Positions 17,801 to 24,674 of a DNA stretch of 31,840 bases are shown piece after piece; within the stretch, counting starts at the first letter, position 1; each line of letters opens with the position of its first letter. The DNA is from JBCDJG01 sp038748065 (GTDB taxonomy: Bacteria > Pseudomonadota > Gammaproteobacteria > Pseudomonadales > Halieaceae). Location: assembly GCA_038748065.1 (NCBI GenBank), contig JBCDJG010000057.1, positions 1 to 31,840 of the forward strand, given 5' to 3'. A program made the translations under genes and the position numbers. The notes under the pieces are model-generated. The model worked only from the letters and a program-made list of their open reading frames with translations, was not told where the DNA came from and searched no databases.

Positions 17801-18637
17801 ACGAGCTTCCAACTGCTCGATCACTGCATCGTAGTGACTGGCATTACCGGCCAGCGCATAGGAACGCATCAACAGCAGGCCGACTCTGCCCTGACTGCGG
17901 CGACCATGCCCAGGCAGTTCACGCTCAGCCTCAAATATGCGCTGTGGAACCGCGGGGTGGTAAACGCCGACCTCGGGATAATCAATCGGCGCACCAATTT
18001 TTATACTTGCGCATGCACCGGCACGCTCACCCTGGCCGTAGCGGTCGGCGAGAAACAGCACCATGTTGCGCAGGTTTTCCTCTGACCCTGCAAGCCAGTA
18101 CTGCAGAGTCAGGAAGTAGGCTCTGACATCCTGCGCAGTGCCCGGAATAAAGCGCAGTATCCTTGGCAAGCGACGCAGCACAGAAAGCTGCTGCGCGCCG
18201 GCACTCTTGCGTGAGCCACCACTTGATCCACGGAAACGTTTCAGCAGTGCCATGGGCCCGCTCTGCTCGCCGTTCATACTGAAGCGACCCATGCGCGTCA
18301 GCTGCATCACCTCACTGGCGGCCATGCAGCAAACCATGGCATCGCACTCATCCCGCCGAGCGCGCAGGTTGGGCAGCACTGCCTCAATGTGTTCCTCCAT
18401 GAACAGCATCGTCACCACGATAATATCGCCAGCTTCGATATCAGCCCTGCACTGCTCAAGCTCTTTAGGGTTGGCCTGCCAATTCGATGCCGCGTGAACG
18501 CTTAACACCATCCCCGGCAGCTGTTTTGCCAGCTTGGCCTGCACCTGCTCAACCACCCGGCACAGATGGTTATCCAGTGTCACCAGTACCACCTTAACGG
18601 TGGCTGCCTCAGCGACTGTAGTGGGCTTTCGCTTCAT
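14894..18637 (-). CDS. bchH: Magnesium chelatase subunit H (BchH)
   Basis: BchH is the large porphyrin-binding subunit that inserts Mg into protoporphyrin IX with the AAA+ partners BchI and BchD, which are not in this window. The 1247-residue protein shows the CobN/BchH family throughout: an N-terminal VKVVLVTLDNH, FGTHGALEFMPGKQVGLS near residue 600, LWGTDNLKTGGTPIAQ near 900, and AEGAYGANVNMLVDNG further on. The length is at the upper end for BchH. The ATG lies 29 nt inside bchB with only a weak purine-rich stretch upstream, so a slightly later start cannot be excluded. A region around residue 410 (PAREEGTHDMRPEPERV) looks like a flexible linker. Confidence 0.95.
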   Translation of the reverse strand: MKRKPTTVAEAATVKVVLVTLDNHLCRVVEQVQAKLAKQLPGMVLSVHAASNWQANPKELEQCRADIEAGDIIVVTMLFMEEHIEAVLPNLRARRDECDAMVCCMAASEVMQLTRMGRFSMNGEQSGPMALLKRFRGSSGGSRKSAGAQQLSVLRRLPRILRFIPGTAQDVRAYFLTLQYWLAGSEENLRNMVLFLADRYGQGERAGACASIKIGAPIDYPEVGVYHPAVPQRIFEAERELPGHGRRSQGRVGLLLMRSYALAGNASHYDAVIEQLEARGLRVIPAFASGLDARPAIERYFLSKGKPVVDAVLSLTGFSLVGGPAYNDASAAEQMLAELDVPYIAAQALEFQSLESWQASPHGLMPIEATMMVAIPELDGAIAPSVFGGRSETSADASPAREEGTHDMRPEPERVVSLADRVAKLVALRREGRDTRRVAIVLFNFPPNAGNTGTAAHLNVFESLFETLLELSRQGYDIDVPDSVEALRKAIIGGNAERYGTHANVLERISVDDHVTREPWLDDIEAQWGAAPGKQLSDGGGLFILGARFGNVMVGVQPGMGYEGDPMRLLFEGGFAPTHAFSAFYRYLREDFKANAVVHFGTHGALEFMPGKQVGLSRDCWPERLIGDLPNFYLYAANNPSEGLIAKRRSAATLISYLTPALANCELYQGLQALRESIDRWRGQPQQGEAARDLAELVQAQASAVDLCAAEPPWEVRDYEKRVTALHAQLMELQDTLVPYGLHVLGREMPRAQRLDMLAAMGRAALDVELPRGCVEALVDGCSVREALPLVGNTGLDEDTLATKLGELAEAGMLLSRNDEIGALVHALDGGFVRPVPGGDLLQNPAILPTGRNLHGFDPYRLPDAFCLKEGERQAQRLLERHAEEGAPPPESVALVLWGTDNLKTGGTPIAQALALLGAQPRHDGYGRLTGARLIPLAQLGRPRIDVIITMSGIFRDLLPLQARLLAEAAYLAAEADEPLQHNFVRKHALAYMDEHDCDLETAALRVFSNAEGAYGANVNMLVDNGQWDDEDELAEAYTRRKGFAYKRSGESVARSAQLQEMLGDVDLAYQNLDSVELGVTTVDHYFDTLGGISRAIKRESGRDVSVYISDQTLGDGKIRTLQEQVALETRTRVLNPKWYESMLDSGFEGVRHIEEHVTNTLGWSATTGSVSPWVYQRISETFILDEAMRKRLAELNPTAAAKVANRLMEAQERDYWAPDDECLDALRRAGEDLEDWLEGVSSEAAA

Positions 18638-20279
18638 ACAGCGTCTCGACGTTGATTACGTTGATGCCCTGTTCCACGGCAAAGGTTTCGGTGTTTCGCC
18701 GCGCTTTGCCACGCACAAAGAAGGGTATTTTGCGCAGCTCCTGTTCGGCGGCCAGCTCCCACGCCACCGCTTCGTTTAAGCCAGGCGCAGACTCTGTATT
18801 CGAACCCGGCGCAGACTCTTTATTGCAACCCGGCGCAGACTCTTTATTCGAACCCGGCGCGGCCGCTACACTCATGCCGGACGCGGCCGTCAACTCTGGC
18901 TGCGCCACATCAGCCAGGACTTGAGCCGTATCAGACTCACAAGCGAGATGAGACGGCACTGCGCTGTCGGAAAACTCGAAGTCGTCCCGGAACATGGCCA
19001 ACAGGTGTTCTTCGAGCCCCATCATCAGCGGATGCACCCAGCTGTCGAAGATGACATTGGCGCCCTCAAAACCCATCTGCGGTGAGTAACGCGCCGGATA
19101 GTCCTGCACATGCGCTGGCGTGGAAATAACCGCGCAGGGCACGCCCAGGCGCTTGGCGATGTGGCGCTCCATCTGGGTTCCAAGAACCAGTTCCGGCTGC
19201 AGCTCTGCAACCTTCTGCTCTACTTCGAGGTAGTCGTCCGTTATGAGCGCTTCAAGCTCATAGCGGGATGCTGTTTCACGCAGGGCACGAGCCTGTTCCC
19301 GCGAGTAAGTACCTAGACCCACCACCTTAAAACCCAGCTCATCGCTCGCTATGCGAGCCGCTGCGCTGGCATGCGTCGCATCACCGAAAATAAACACGCG
19401 CTTACCGGTGAGGTAGGTCGAATCAACGGAACGCGAGTACCAGGGCAAATTACTGTCGCCGGCTCGGCCAGCGTCTATCTCAATGCCGAGCACCTCGCCC
19501 AGCTCGGACAAAAATTCCTGGGTCGCTCCGCGGCCAATGGGCACCGTTTTCACGGTCGGTTGCTGGAAGTTTCGCTGTAGCCACTGGCACGCAGTGCCCG
19601 CCACTTCCGGGTAAAGACAGACGTTGGCATCGGCCTCAGGCAGGCGCAGCAGGTCATGGGGACTGGCACCCGCGGGCGCCACAACATTCACGCCAATGCC
19701 CACTGCATCGAGCAGAGAGCACACTTCCTTCACGTCATCGCGGCAGCGAAAGCCCAGCGCGGTCGGCCCCAGCAGATTCACCGTCGGGCGTCGTTCAGGC
19801 TCTCGCGCCGGGCGCTGCCAGCCGGGTGCAGGCACACATCTGCCGAGCAAGCCACGAACCAGCGCGTAAAAGGTCTCTGCGGCGCCCCAGTTTTCCTTGC
19901 GAGAATAAGCCTGCATCTCCAGCGGTATCACCGGGCAGGGAAGGTCGGCACTGCCTGCCAGCGCACCGGTCTGATCCTGCAAAAGTTCAGCCGTACAGGA
20001 GTCGGCGACCAACATCAGCTGTGGACGATGCACATCGTAAGCATCGCGAAGCCGGCCCAGGACCAGTTCTGCCGTGCTGCCGCCGAGGTCTCGGTCCTGA
20101 AACGTGGTGTAGGTGACAGGAGGCCTGTGGTCGAGCCGTTCAATCATGGTGAACAGAAGGTCGGCATAGGTATCGCCCTGGGGTGAATGCAGCAGCAAGT
20201 GCACATCGCGCATCGATGCGGCGATGCGTATCGCGCCAACGTGAGGCGGCCCCTCATAGGTCCAGAAGGTCAGCTGCAT
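18609..20279 (-). CDS. bchB: DPOR subunit B (BchB)
   Basis: BchB pairs with BchN in the catalytic heterotetramer of dark protochlorophyllide reductase. The start MQLTFWTYEGPPHVGAIRIA is the family N-terminus and places an aspartate at position 36 (HSPQGDTYAD), the unusual cluster ligand known for BchB; this supports ATG 20279 over the longer frame to 20351. A nitrogenase-like core runs to about residue 430. The C-terminal DPOR B domain (IPFFVRGKARRNTETFA, NVETLYEAKAHYSR) forms the end. Between them is a linker with near-perfect 8-residue repeats of the APGSNKES type, about residues 472-502. The 556-residue length exceeds usual BchB because of it. bchN ends one base upstream. Confidence 0.95.
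   Translation of the reverse strand: MQLTFWTYEGPPHVGAIRIAASMRDVHLLLHSPQGDTYADLLFTMIERLDHRPPVTYTTFQDRDLGGSTAELVLGRLRDAYDVHRPQLMLVADSCTAELLQDQTGALAGSADLPCPVIPLEMQAYSRKENWGAAETFYALVRGLLGRCVPAPGWQRPAREPERRPTVNLLGPTALGFRCRDDVKEVCSLLDAVGIGVNVVAPAGASPHDLLRLPEADANVCLYPEVAGTACQWLQRNFQQPTVKTVPIGRGATQEFLSELGEVLGIEIDAGRAGDSNLPWYSRSVDSTYLTGKRVFIFGDATHASAAARIASDELGFKVVGLGTYSREQARALRETASRYELEALITDDYLEVEQKVAELQPELVLGTQMERHIAKRLGVPCAVISTPAHVQDYPARYSPQMGFEGANVIFDSWVHPLMMGLEEHLLAMFRDDFEFSDSAVPSHLACESDTAQVLADVAQPELTAASGMSVAAAPGSNKESAPGCNKESAPGSNTESAPGLNEAVAWELAAEQELRKIPFFVRGKARRNTETFAVEQGINVINVETLYEAKAHYSR
18773..18860 (-). repeat. 24-bp tandem repeat within bchB
   Basis: Units begin at 18773, 18797, 18821 and 18845 (the last partial, about 16 bp). 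Units 2 and 3 differ at two bases and unit 1 is more diverged. Because the period is a multiple of three, the repeat keeps the bchB frame and encodes eight-residue copies of the form APG-x-N-x-E-S. It lies in the linker between the nitrogenase-like core and the C-terminal domain. Confidence 0.9.
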
Positions 20280-20280
20280 A

Positions 20281-21570
20281 TCAAACTCGCAGGCGATCCT
20301 GCCGCAGCAGGGGTCGCGTGAAGAGTTCGGCCAGGTCGCCCGCCTGGTCAAAACCCTGGATTGGGGTAAAGGTCAATTCGATGGACCACTTGGTCCTCAG
20401 TCCCTCCGCTTCCAGTGGGTTGGCAATGCCGAGCCCACACACGGTCAGATCAGGCCGCTCTGCGCGAACGCGCGCCAACTGCTGGTCGAGCTCCTGACCC
20501 TCTGTTACCGAGCTGCCATCGGGCAGCAGTTCCAGCTCGGCAGCCAGCAGGCTGCGATCGAAGAAGGGGGTGCCAATCTCTCCGAGCGACATCCCGCACT
20601 CACGGTGCAGGAAGCGCGCCAGAGGGACTTCCAGCTGCGAGTCGGGAAGAAAAGTTACTGAGCGACCCGCCAGTCGCTCGCGGTGTGCATGCACTGACTT
20701 GCGTGCGCGTTCGAGTGGCGCTCGCGTAACCTCATCGAACCTGGCGTCATCAACACCCCAGGCACGAGCGGCGGCCCGCAGCCAGGCCAGATTGCCCTCG
20801 GCGCCCAGGGGGAAGGGCGCTGATAATAACTGCCCTCCCCTGGCCTGCAAGGCGCGCATCGTCTCACCAAGGTAGGGCTGCGCGGCCAGTACGCGTGTCG
20901 CAGGGCCGAGGGCTGGCAGCTGACCGGCCCGTCGCGCGGGGAAAAAGTGCACAGGCCCAATGCCCAACTGTTCAAAGAGTCGAGCAAACTGATCCTCGAC
21001 AACATCAGCCAGGGTCCCGACCACCAGCAAGGATGCTTCGTCAGCACTTGCCTCGGGCATATCCGGCACCATGTTGCGCAAGCAGCTATCTTCGCCCTGG
21101 GTGAACGTCGTTTGTATACCGCTGCCGGCAAACTCGAGAATGCGCAAGCGATCGCCGTAGCGGCCCTGCAAACGCTCTGCCGCGTTGCCAAGATCGAGCT
21201 TAATCACCTCAGACGGGCACGAGCTCACCAGGAACAGTGTCTTGATTTCAGGGCGACGCGCGACAACTTGCTCGACGATCTGATCCAGTTCTTCATTGCA
21301 GTCCGCCATACCGGCCAGATCACGCTCGCCGAGTACCGCAGTGGCAAAGCGAGGCTCTGCGAATATCATGACGCCGGCTGCAGACTGCAGCAGGTGAGCA
21401 CAGGTGCGAGAGCCTACTACCAGAAAAAACGCGTCCTGCATTTTGCGGTGCAGCCAGACAATCGAGGTGAGCCCGCAGAATACGGCGCGCTGACCGCGCT
21501 CATGCTTAAGAACATAGCCGCCGCCGGCGGGCTCGACAGGCGCGTCTCGCGCCAGCACAGCGTCACTCAC
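20281..21570 (-). CDS. bchN: DPOR subunit N (BchN)
   Basis: BchN supplies the three cysteine ligands of the [4Fe-4S] cluster in the BchNB catalytic component. They are visible as Cys32 (AVFCGLTS), Cys57 (GSRTCAHL) and Cys118 (LVSSCPSEV). The substrate-side GEDSCLRNMVPDMP block and the C-terminal LGIANPLEAEGLRTKWSIE segment, which leads into TPIQGFDQAGDLAELFTRPL, match BchN closely. The 429-residue length is normal. Its start overlaps the bchF stop by 4 nt and bchB begins one base after its stop, so the order bchF-bchN-bchB is tightly coupled. Confidence 0.96.
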   Translation of the reverse strand: MSDAVLARDAPVEPAGGGYVLKHERGQRAVFCGLTSIVWLHRKMQDAFFLVVGSRTCAHLLQSAAGVMIFAEPRFATAVLGERDLAGMADCNEELDQIVEQVVARRPEIKTLFLVSSCPSEVIKLDLGNAAERLQGRYGDRLRILEFAGSGIQTTFTQGEDSCLRNMVPDMPEASADEASLLVVGTLADVVEDQFARLFEQLGIGPVHFFPARRAGQLPALGPATRVLAAQPYLGETMRALQARGGQLLSAPFPLGAEGNLAWLRAAARAWGVDDARFDEVTRAPLERARKSVHAHRERLAGRSVTFLPDSQLEVPLARFLHRECGMSLGEIGTPFFDRSLLAAELELLPDGSSVTEGQELDQQLARVRAERPDLTVCGLGIANPLEAEGLRTKWSIELTFTPIQGFDQAGDLAELFTRPLLRQDRLRV

Positions 21571-22064
21571 TCGCCGACTCCGGCCAGCTCCGCCTGAATT
21601 TGCCGTTTTGCCGGCCGCGCCTGCTGGAACTTGAACAGGAACTGCCCGGCGTTGATGACATAGGTGATATAAGCGACCAGCGCGAGCAGCATCTGCTGCT
21701 GCGGCGGTATCAGGTCAAACAGCCAGCTGGCGAGGTAGGCAGTATGCAGGGCAATAACCACCATGCTGACCATGTCTTCCCAGTAGAAAGCCGGCGCAAA
21801 CAGGTAACGACCGAAGACTTCTTTCTCCCATATCGCCCCGGTCACCATAATCAGGTAGAGCACGAGGGTTTTAACAACCACCGACGCGGTCGCGGCGGCA
21901 AGCCCGCTGCCGTTGTTCAGGTAGTTCATAACGAGAACAAGGCTGACCAGAAAAATAAGAAATTGCAGCGGCGCCAGTATGGCCTGCACCAGCGTCCAGG
22001 ACGTGGCATCCCGGCGTTTTCGTTCCTCGGGGCTGTAGATGTCCTGCTGATCGGCTGGGTTCAT
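21567..22064 (-). CDS. bchF: 3-vinyl bacteriochlorophyllide hydratase (BchF)
   Basis: BchF hydrates the C-3 vinyl group to hydroxyethyl, preparing the substrate for BchC. This 165-residue membrane protein has four hydrophobic segments. YSPEERKRRDATSW and the central GAIWEKEVFGRYLFAPAFYWED block are diagnostic, and HTAYLASWLFDL follows. It is the promoter-proximal gene of the 13-kb minus-strand run and is divergent from ppsR. A probable promoter (TTGACA at 22140-22135, TAAATT at 22117-22112, spacer 17) and a PpsR-type operator lie about 70-110 nt upstream of its ATG. Confidence 0.95.
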   Translation of the reverse strand: MNPADQQDIYSPEERKRRDATSWTLVQAILAPLQFLIFLVSLVLVMNYLNNGSGLAAATASVVVKTLVLYLIMVTGAIWEKEVFGRYLFAPAFYWEDMVSMVVIALHTAYLASWLFDLIPPQQQMLLALVAYITYVINAGQFLFKFQQARPAKRQIQAELAGVGE

Positions 22065-22111
22065 GAGTCAGCTCCCCGCAATATGTGGCTATTTCGGCGT
22101 TTATGCCTAGG

Positions 22112-22200
22112 AATTTAGCCCTCACACCGCAGAATGTCAACTTTAGATGACACCTGATAAGTCCATTTAATTTGACATTCACCCTTGCCAAGGGTATACC
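22112..22200. promoter_or_regulatory. Divergent bchF/ppsR promoters with PpsR-type operators
   Basis: An exact TGT-N12-ACA site lies at 22135-22152 and a one-mismatch partner (AGT-N12-ACA) at 22160-22177, 7 bp apart. Each carries an outward-facing perfect -35. TTGACA on the minus strand (22140-22135) has TAAATT (22117-22112) 17 bp downstream, toward bchF. TTGACA on the plus strand (22172-22177) has TATACC (22195-22200) 17 bp downstream, toward ppsR. The operators would therefore cover both -35 boxes, which suggests repression of the bchF run and autoregulation of ppsR. The rest of the 242-bp gap shows nothing else clear. Confidence 0.78.
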
Positions 22201-22306
22201 CCCTCGTTAAGTCAGGTAATTGGGCCGGGCCCGTGGTAGCATCCGCGGTTTTTTGCGCGTCTGCCTACCTCGGCTACTGCCATGAGTAGAGAGACGGCCT
22301 TTCGAA

Positions 22307-23698
22307 GTGAATCTCCAGATGGATGCTAACGCCCACACCCTTGCACTCCAGCAAGCTGCTGATTTCACGATGCTACTGGACGGGGACGGCATCATCTCGC
22401 GTGTCTACGTCGCCAGCGATGAGCTGCAAAGCAGTATCGACGCATCATGGGAGGGCAAGCTTTGGCTCGATACCGCCACGCCGGCCAGTCGCCAGCGCCT
22501 CGAAAACCTGCTCGCAGAGGCCGCAGCACAGCCGGGCGATGCCGCGCAAGGTGATGCAGTTCATCCCCTGCCCGACGGCAGCGAGCTGCCCATTCAATAC
22601 CGCGCTATCTGCCAGCGAGACATCGATGAAACACTGATCTTTGGGCATGATCTGAGGCCCCTTGCCACCCTTCGACAGCAATTACTGAATGCACAGCAGG
22701 CGCTGGAACAGGACTACTGGCGTCTCCGCCAGGTTGAAACGCGCTATCGCAGGCTCTTCGACATGGTCGACGATGCTGTTCTCGTCGTAGACGATGCCAG
22801 CGGTCGAGTATTGGAGGCCAACCCCGCCGCGGACAAGCTACTTGGCGGCGGCAAGTCGCTGGTGGGCCGCCCCTTGCAGCAGGGTCTTGATGCGCGCAGC
22901 GTCCACTCTGTCGAGAAGCTATTGGAAGAAACGCGTTCACTGGGCAACGGCAGTCTGGCGGGCGTATTTGCCAAAGACAGCGGCCAAAGGCTATCGCTAT
23001 CAGCCAGTTTTCTCAGGCAGGACGGCGAATCCCGATTTCTGCTGCGAGTAGCTGGCCCTGATGATGCGGAATCTGGCGTCACCCCGGGTGAACACTACAT
23101 GCAGGAAACCCTGCGTATGGCACCGGACGCCGTGCTGCTCACGGATATCGATGGTCGCGTCGTGGCAGCCAATAAGGCCTTCCTGGACCTGGCCCAGCTC
23201 AGCGCCGAAGAGCAGGTCAAGGGGCACAGTGCCGATCGTTGGCTAGGCCGCTCAGGCGTGGATCTCAGCGTCTTGCTGACCAACTTGAGAGAACACGACG
23301 TCGTAAGACTATTCGCCACCACCTTGCGCGGCGAGTCGGGCACCCGAACTGACGTTGAAATTTCAGCACGCAGCCTCAGCGATCTGCAGGAGCCCATGAT
23401 CGCTTTCTTCATTCGCGACATTGGTCGCCGTATCGGTATCGATCACCCCATGGGCCAGCAGCTGCCGCGCTCCATCGAACAGGTCACTCAGCGCGTAGGC
23501 CGCGTTCCACTCAAGGAATTGGTGCGTGAATCCAAGGATGTGATCGAAGCGCTTTGTATTGAAGCCGCGCTCAAGCTCACGCACGACAACCGCGCCTCCG
23601 CCGCAGAACTGCTGGGCCTGAGTCGACAAAGCCTGTATGCAAAACTGCGTCGACATGGCAGCGACGGCGTCGATAACCCGACGGGTGACAAGCACTAG
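22307..23698 (+). CDS. ppsR: Photosynthesis gene repressor PpsR/CrtJ
   Basis: PpsR/CrtJ is the aerobic or light-dependent repressor of bch, crt and puf genes and binds TGT-N12-ACA pairs. The 463-residue protein shows an N-terminal PAS-like domain (about 10-120), a glutamine-rich helix (about 120-145), PAS1 (about 145-255), PAS2 (about 265-375) and a Fis-type helix-turn-helix (about 412-450; LLGLSRQSLYAKLRRHG). Only two cysteines are present, Cys102 and Cys417. Cys417, in ALCIEAALKLT at the HTH, matches the redox-sensitive cysteine of Rhodobacter CrtJ; the inter-PAS cysteine near 250 is missing. The start may be GTG 22307 or ATG 22319. No ppaA/aerR gene accompanies it. Confidence 0.93.
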   Translation: MNLQMDANAHTLALQQAADFTMLLDGDGIISRVYVASDELQSSIDASWEGKLWLDTATPASRQRLENLLAEAAAQPGDAAQGDAVHPLPDGSELPIQYRAICQRDIDETLIFGHDLRPLATLRQQLLNAQQALEQDYWRLRQVETRYRRLFDMVDDAVLVVDDASGRVLEANPAADKLLGGGKSLVGRPLQQGLDARSVHSVEKLLEETRSLGNGSLAGVFAKDSGQRLSLSASFLRQDGESRFLLRVAGPDDAESGVTPGEHYMQETLRMAPDAVLLTDIDGRVVAANKAFLDLAQLSAEEQVKGHSADRWLGRSGVDLSVLLTNLREHDVVRLFATTLRGESGTRTDVEISARSLSDLQEPMIAFFIRDIGRRIGIDHPMGQQLPRSIEQVTQRVGRVPLKELVRESKDVIEALCIEAALKLTHDNRASAAELLGLSRQSLYAKLRRHGSDGVDNPTGDKH

Positions 23699-23717
23699 CT
23701 CCCCGACCCGCATGAAG

Positions 23718-23761
23718 CGTCAAATTTAATTGACGTTATATAGTGACAAGCCTATATTACA
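23718..23761 (+). promoter_or_regulatory. Degenerate PpsR operator pair and bchG promoter
   Basis: Two imperfect sites, CGT-N12-ACG (23718-23735) and TGA-N12-ACA (23744-23761), keep the 8-bp spacing of the canonical pairs. TTGACG (23730-23735) and TATATT (23753-23758) with a 17-bp spacer form a good sigma-70 promoter within them. The start of transcription would fall at about 23764-23766, at the bchG ATG itself. Confidence 0.7.
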
Positions 23762-23765
23762 CTTC

Positions 23766-24674
23766 ATGCAACGTGCCAGCCTGACCGAGCACCGCGGGCC
23801 GCTCCCCGAAGCCTCTGCACTGCTCCAACTCCTCAAGCCCATCACGTGGTTCCCACCCATGTGGGCCTTCATGTGCGGCACGGTATCCTCTGGCATCTCG
23901 CCGCTGGAGGAGCCCCTGTTGCTGATATTGGGCCTGATACTGACGGGCCCTTTGGTTTGCGGTGCCAGCCAGGTCATAAACGACTGGTTTGATCGTGAAG
24001 TCGACGCCATCAACGAGCCTGACAGACCCATCCCCTCGGGTCGTGTGCCGGGTTCAATGGGGCTTTACTTCGCAATCAGCTGGAGCGTCCTCTGCCTGGC
24101 CTGGGCCGCCCTCTTGGGTTACTGGGTTCTGCTTGCCACCGTACTCGGCCTGATTCTGGCCTGGGCCTACAGTGCGCCGCCGCTGCGCCTGAAGCTGAAT
24201 GGCTGGTGGGGCAATGCCGCCGTGGGTTTCAGCTATGAAGGGCTGGCCTGGATTACCGGGGCCGCCGTCATGCTCGGCGGAAAAATGCCGTCTATCGAGG
24301 TGCTGTGCCTCGCTTTGCTCTACAGCCTTGGCGCGCACGGCATCATGACCCTCAACGATTTCAAATCCATCGACGGGGACCGCGCGCTCGGCATCCGCTC
24401 AATCCCCGCGCGCTATGGCGCCCGCTTTGCCGCCCGCCTTGCCTGCATCGTTATGGTTGTTCCGCAGCTCGCGGTTATCGCCTTGTTGTTCACCTGGTCA
24501 TTTACGGTGGCCGGCTACGTTGTTTTGGCACTTTTGGCACTGCAGGTGCTGGCGATGATGCGCATGCTGCGCGACCCGCGCGCCCTGGCACCCTGGTACA
24601 ACGCGACAGGCGTTTTACTCTATGTACTTGGCATGCTGTGCAGCGCCCTGGCCATCGGAGGTAGCACCCTGTGA
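23766..24674 (+). CDS. bchG: Bacteriochlorophyll a synthase (BchG)
   Basis: BchG is a membrane UbiA-type prenyltransferase that esterifies bacteriochlorophyllide a with geranylgeranyl or phytyl diphosphate. The 302-residue protein has the family start LLKPITWFPPMWAFMCG, the Mg/diphosphate motif NDWFDREVDAINEPDRP near residues 72-88, and a second aspartate motif, NDFKSIDGDRALGI, near residue 198. About eight hydrophobic helices follow the UbiA pattern. The frame is open to a TTG at 23730, but that codon lies in the operator/-35, so ATG 23766 is chosen. It has no Shine-Dalgarno sequence and may be leaderless. The stop overlaps the next gene's GTG (GTGA). Confidence 0.95.
   Translation: MQRASLTEHRGPLPEASALLQLLKPITWFPPMWAFMCGTVSSGISPLEEPLLLILGLILTGPLVCGASQVINDWFDREVDAINEPDRPIPSGRVPGSMGLYFAISWSVLCLAWAALLGYWVLLATVLGLILAWAYSAPPLRLKLNGWWGNAAVGFSYEGLAWITGAAVMLGGKMPSIEVLCLALLYSLGAHGIMTLNDFKSIDGDRALGIRSIPARYGARFAARLACIVMVVPQLAVIALLFTWSFTVAGYVVLALLALQVLAMMRMLRDPRALAPWYNATGVLLYVLGMLCSALAIGGSTL

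Noticed and set aside
18773..18860. Repeats resembling a CRISPR array
   Set aside because: The units are directly adjacent without spacers and keep the bchB reading frame, so they are a coding minisatellite.
23730..23765. TTG start for bchG at 23730
   Set aside because: The codon overlaps the probable -35 and operator, and the added residues are not BchG-like.
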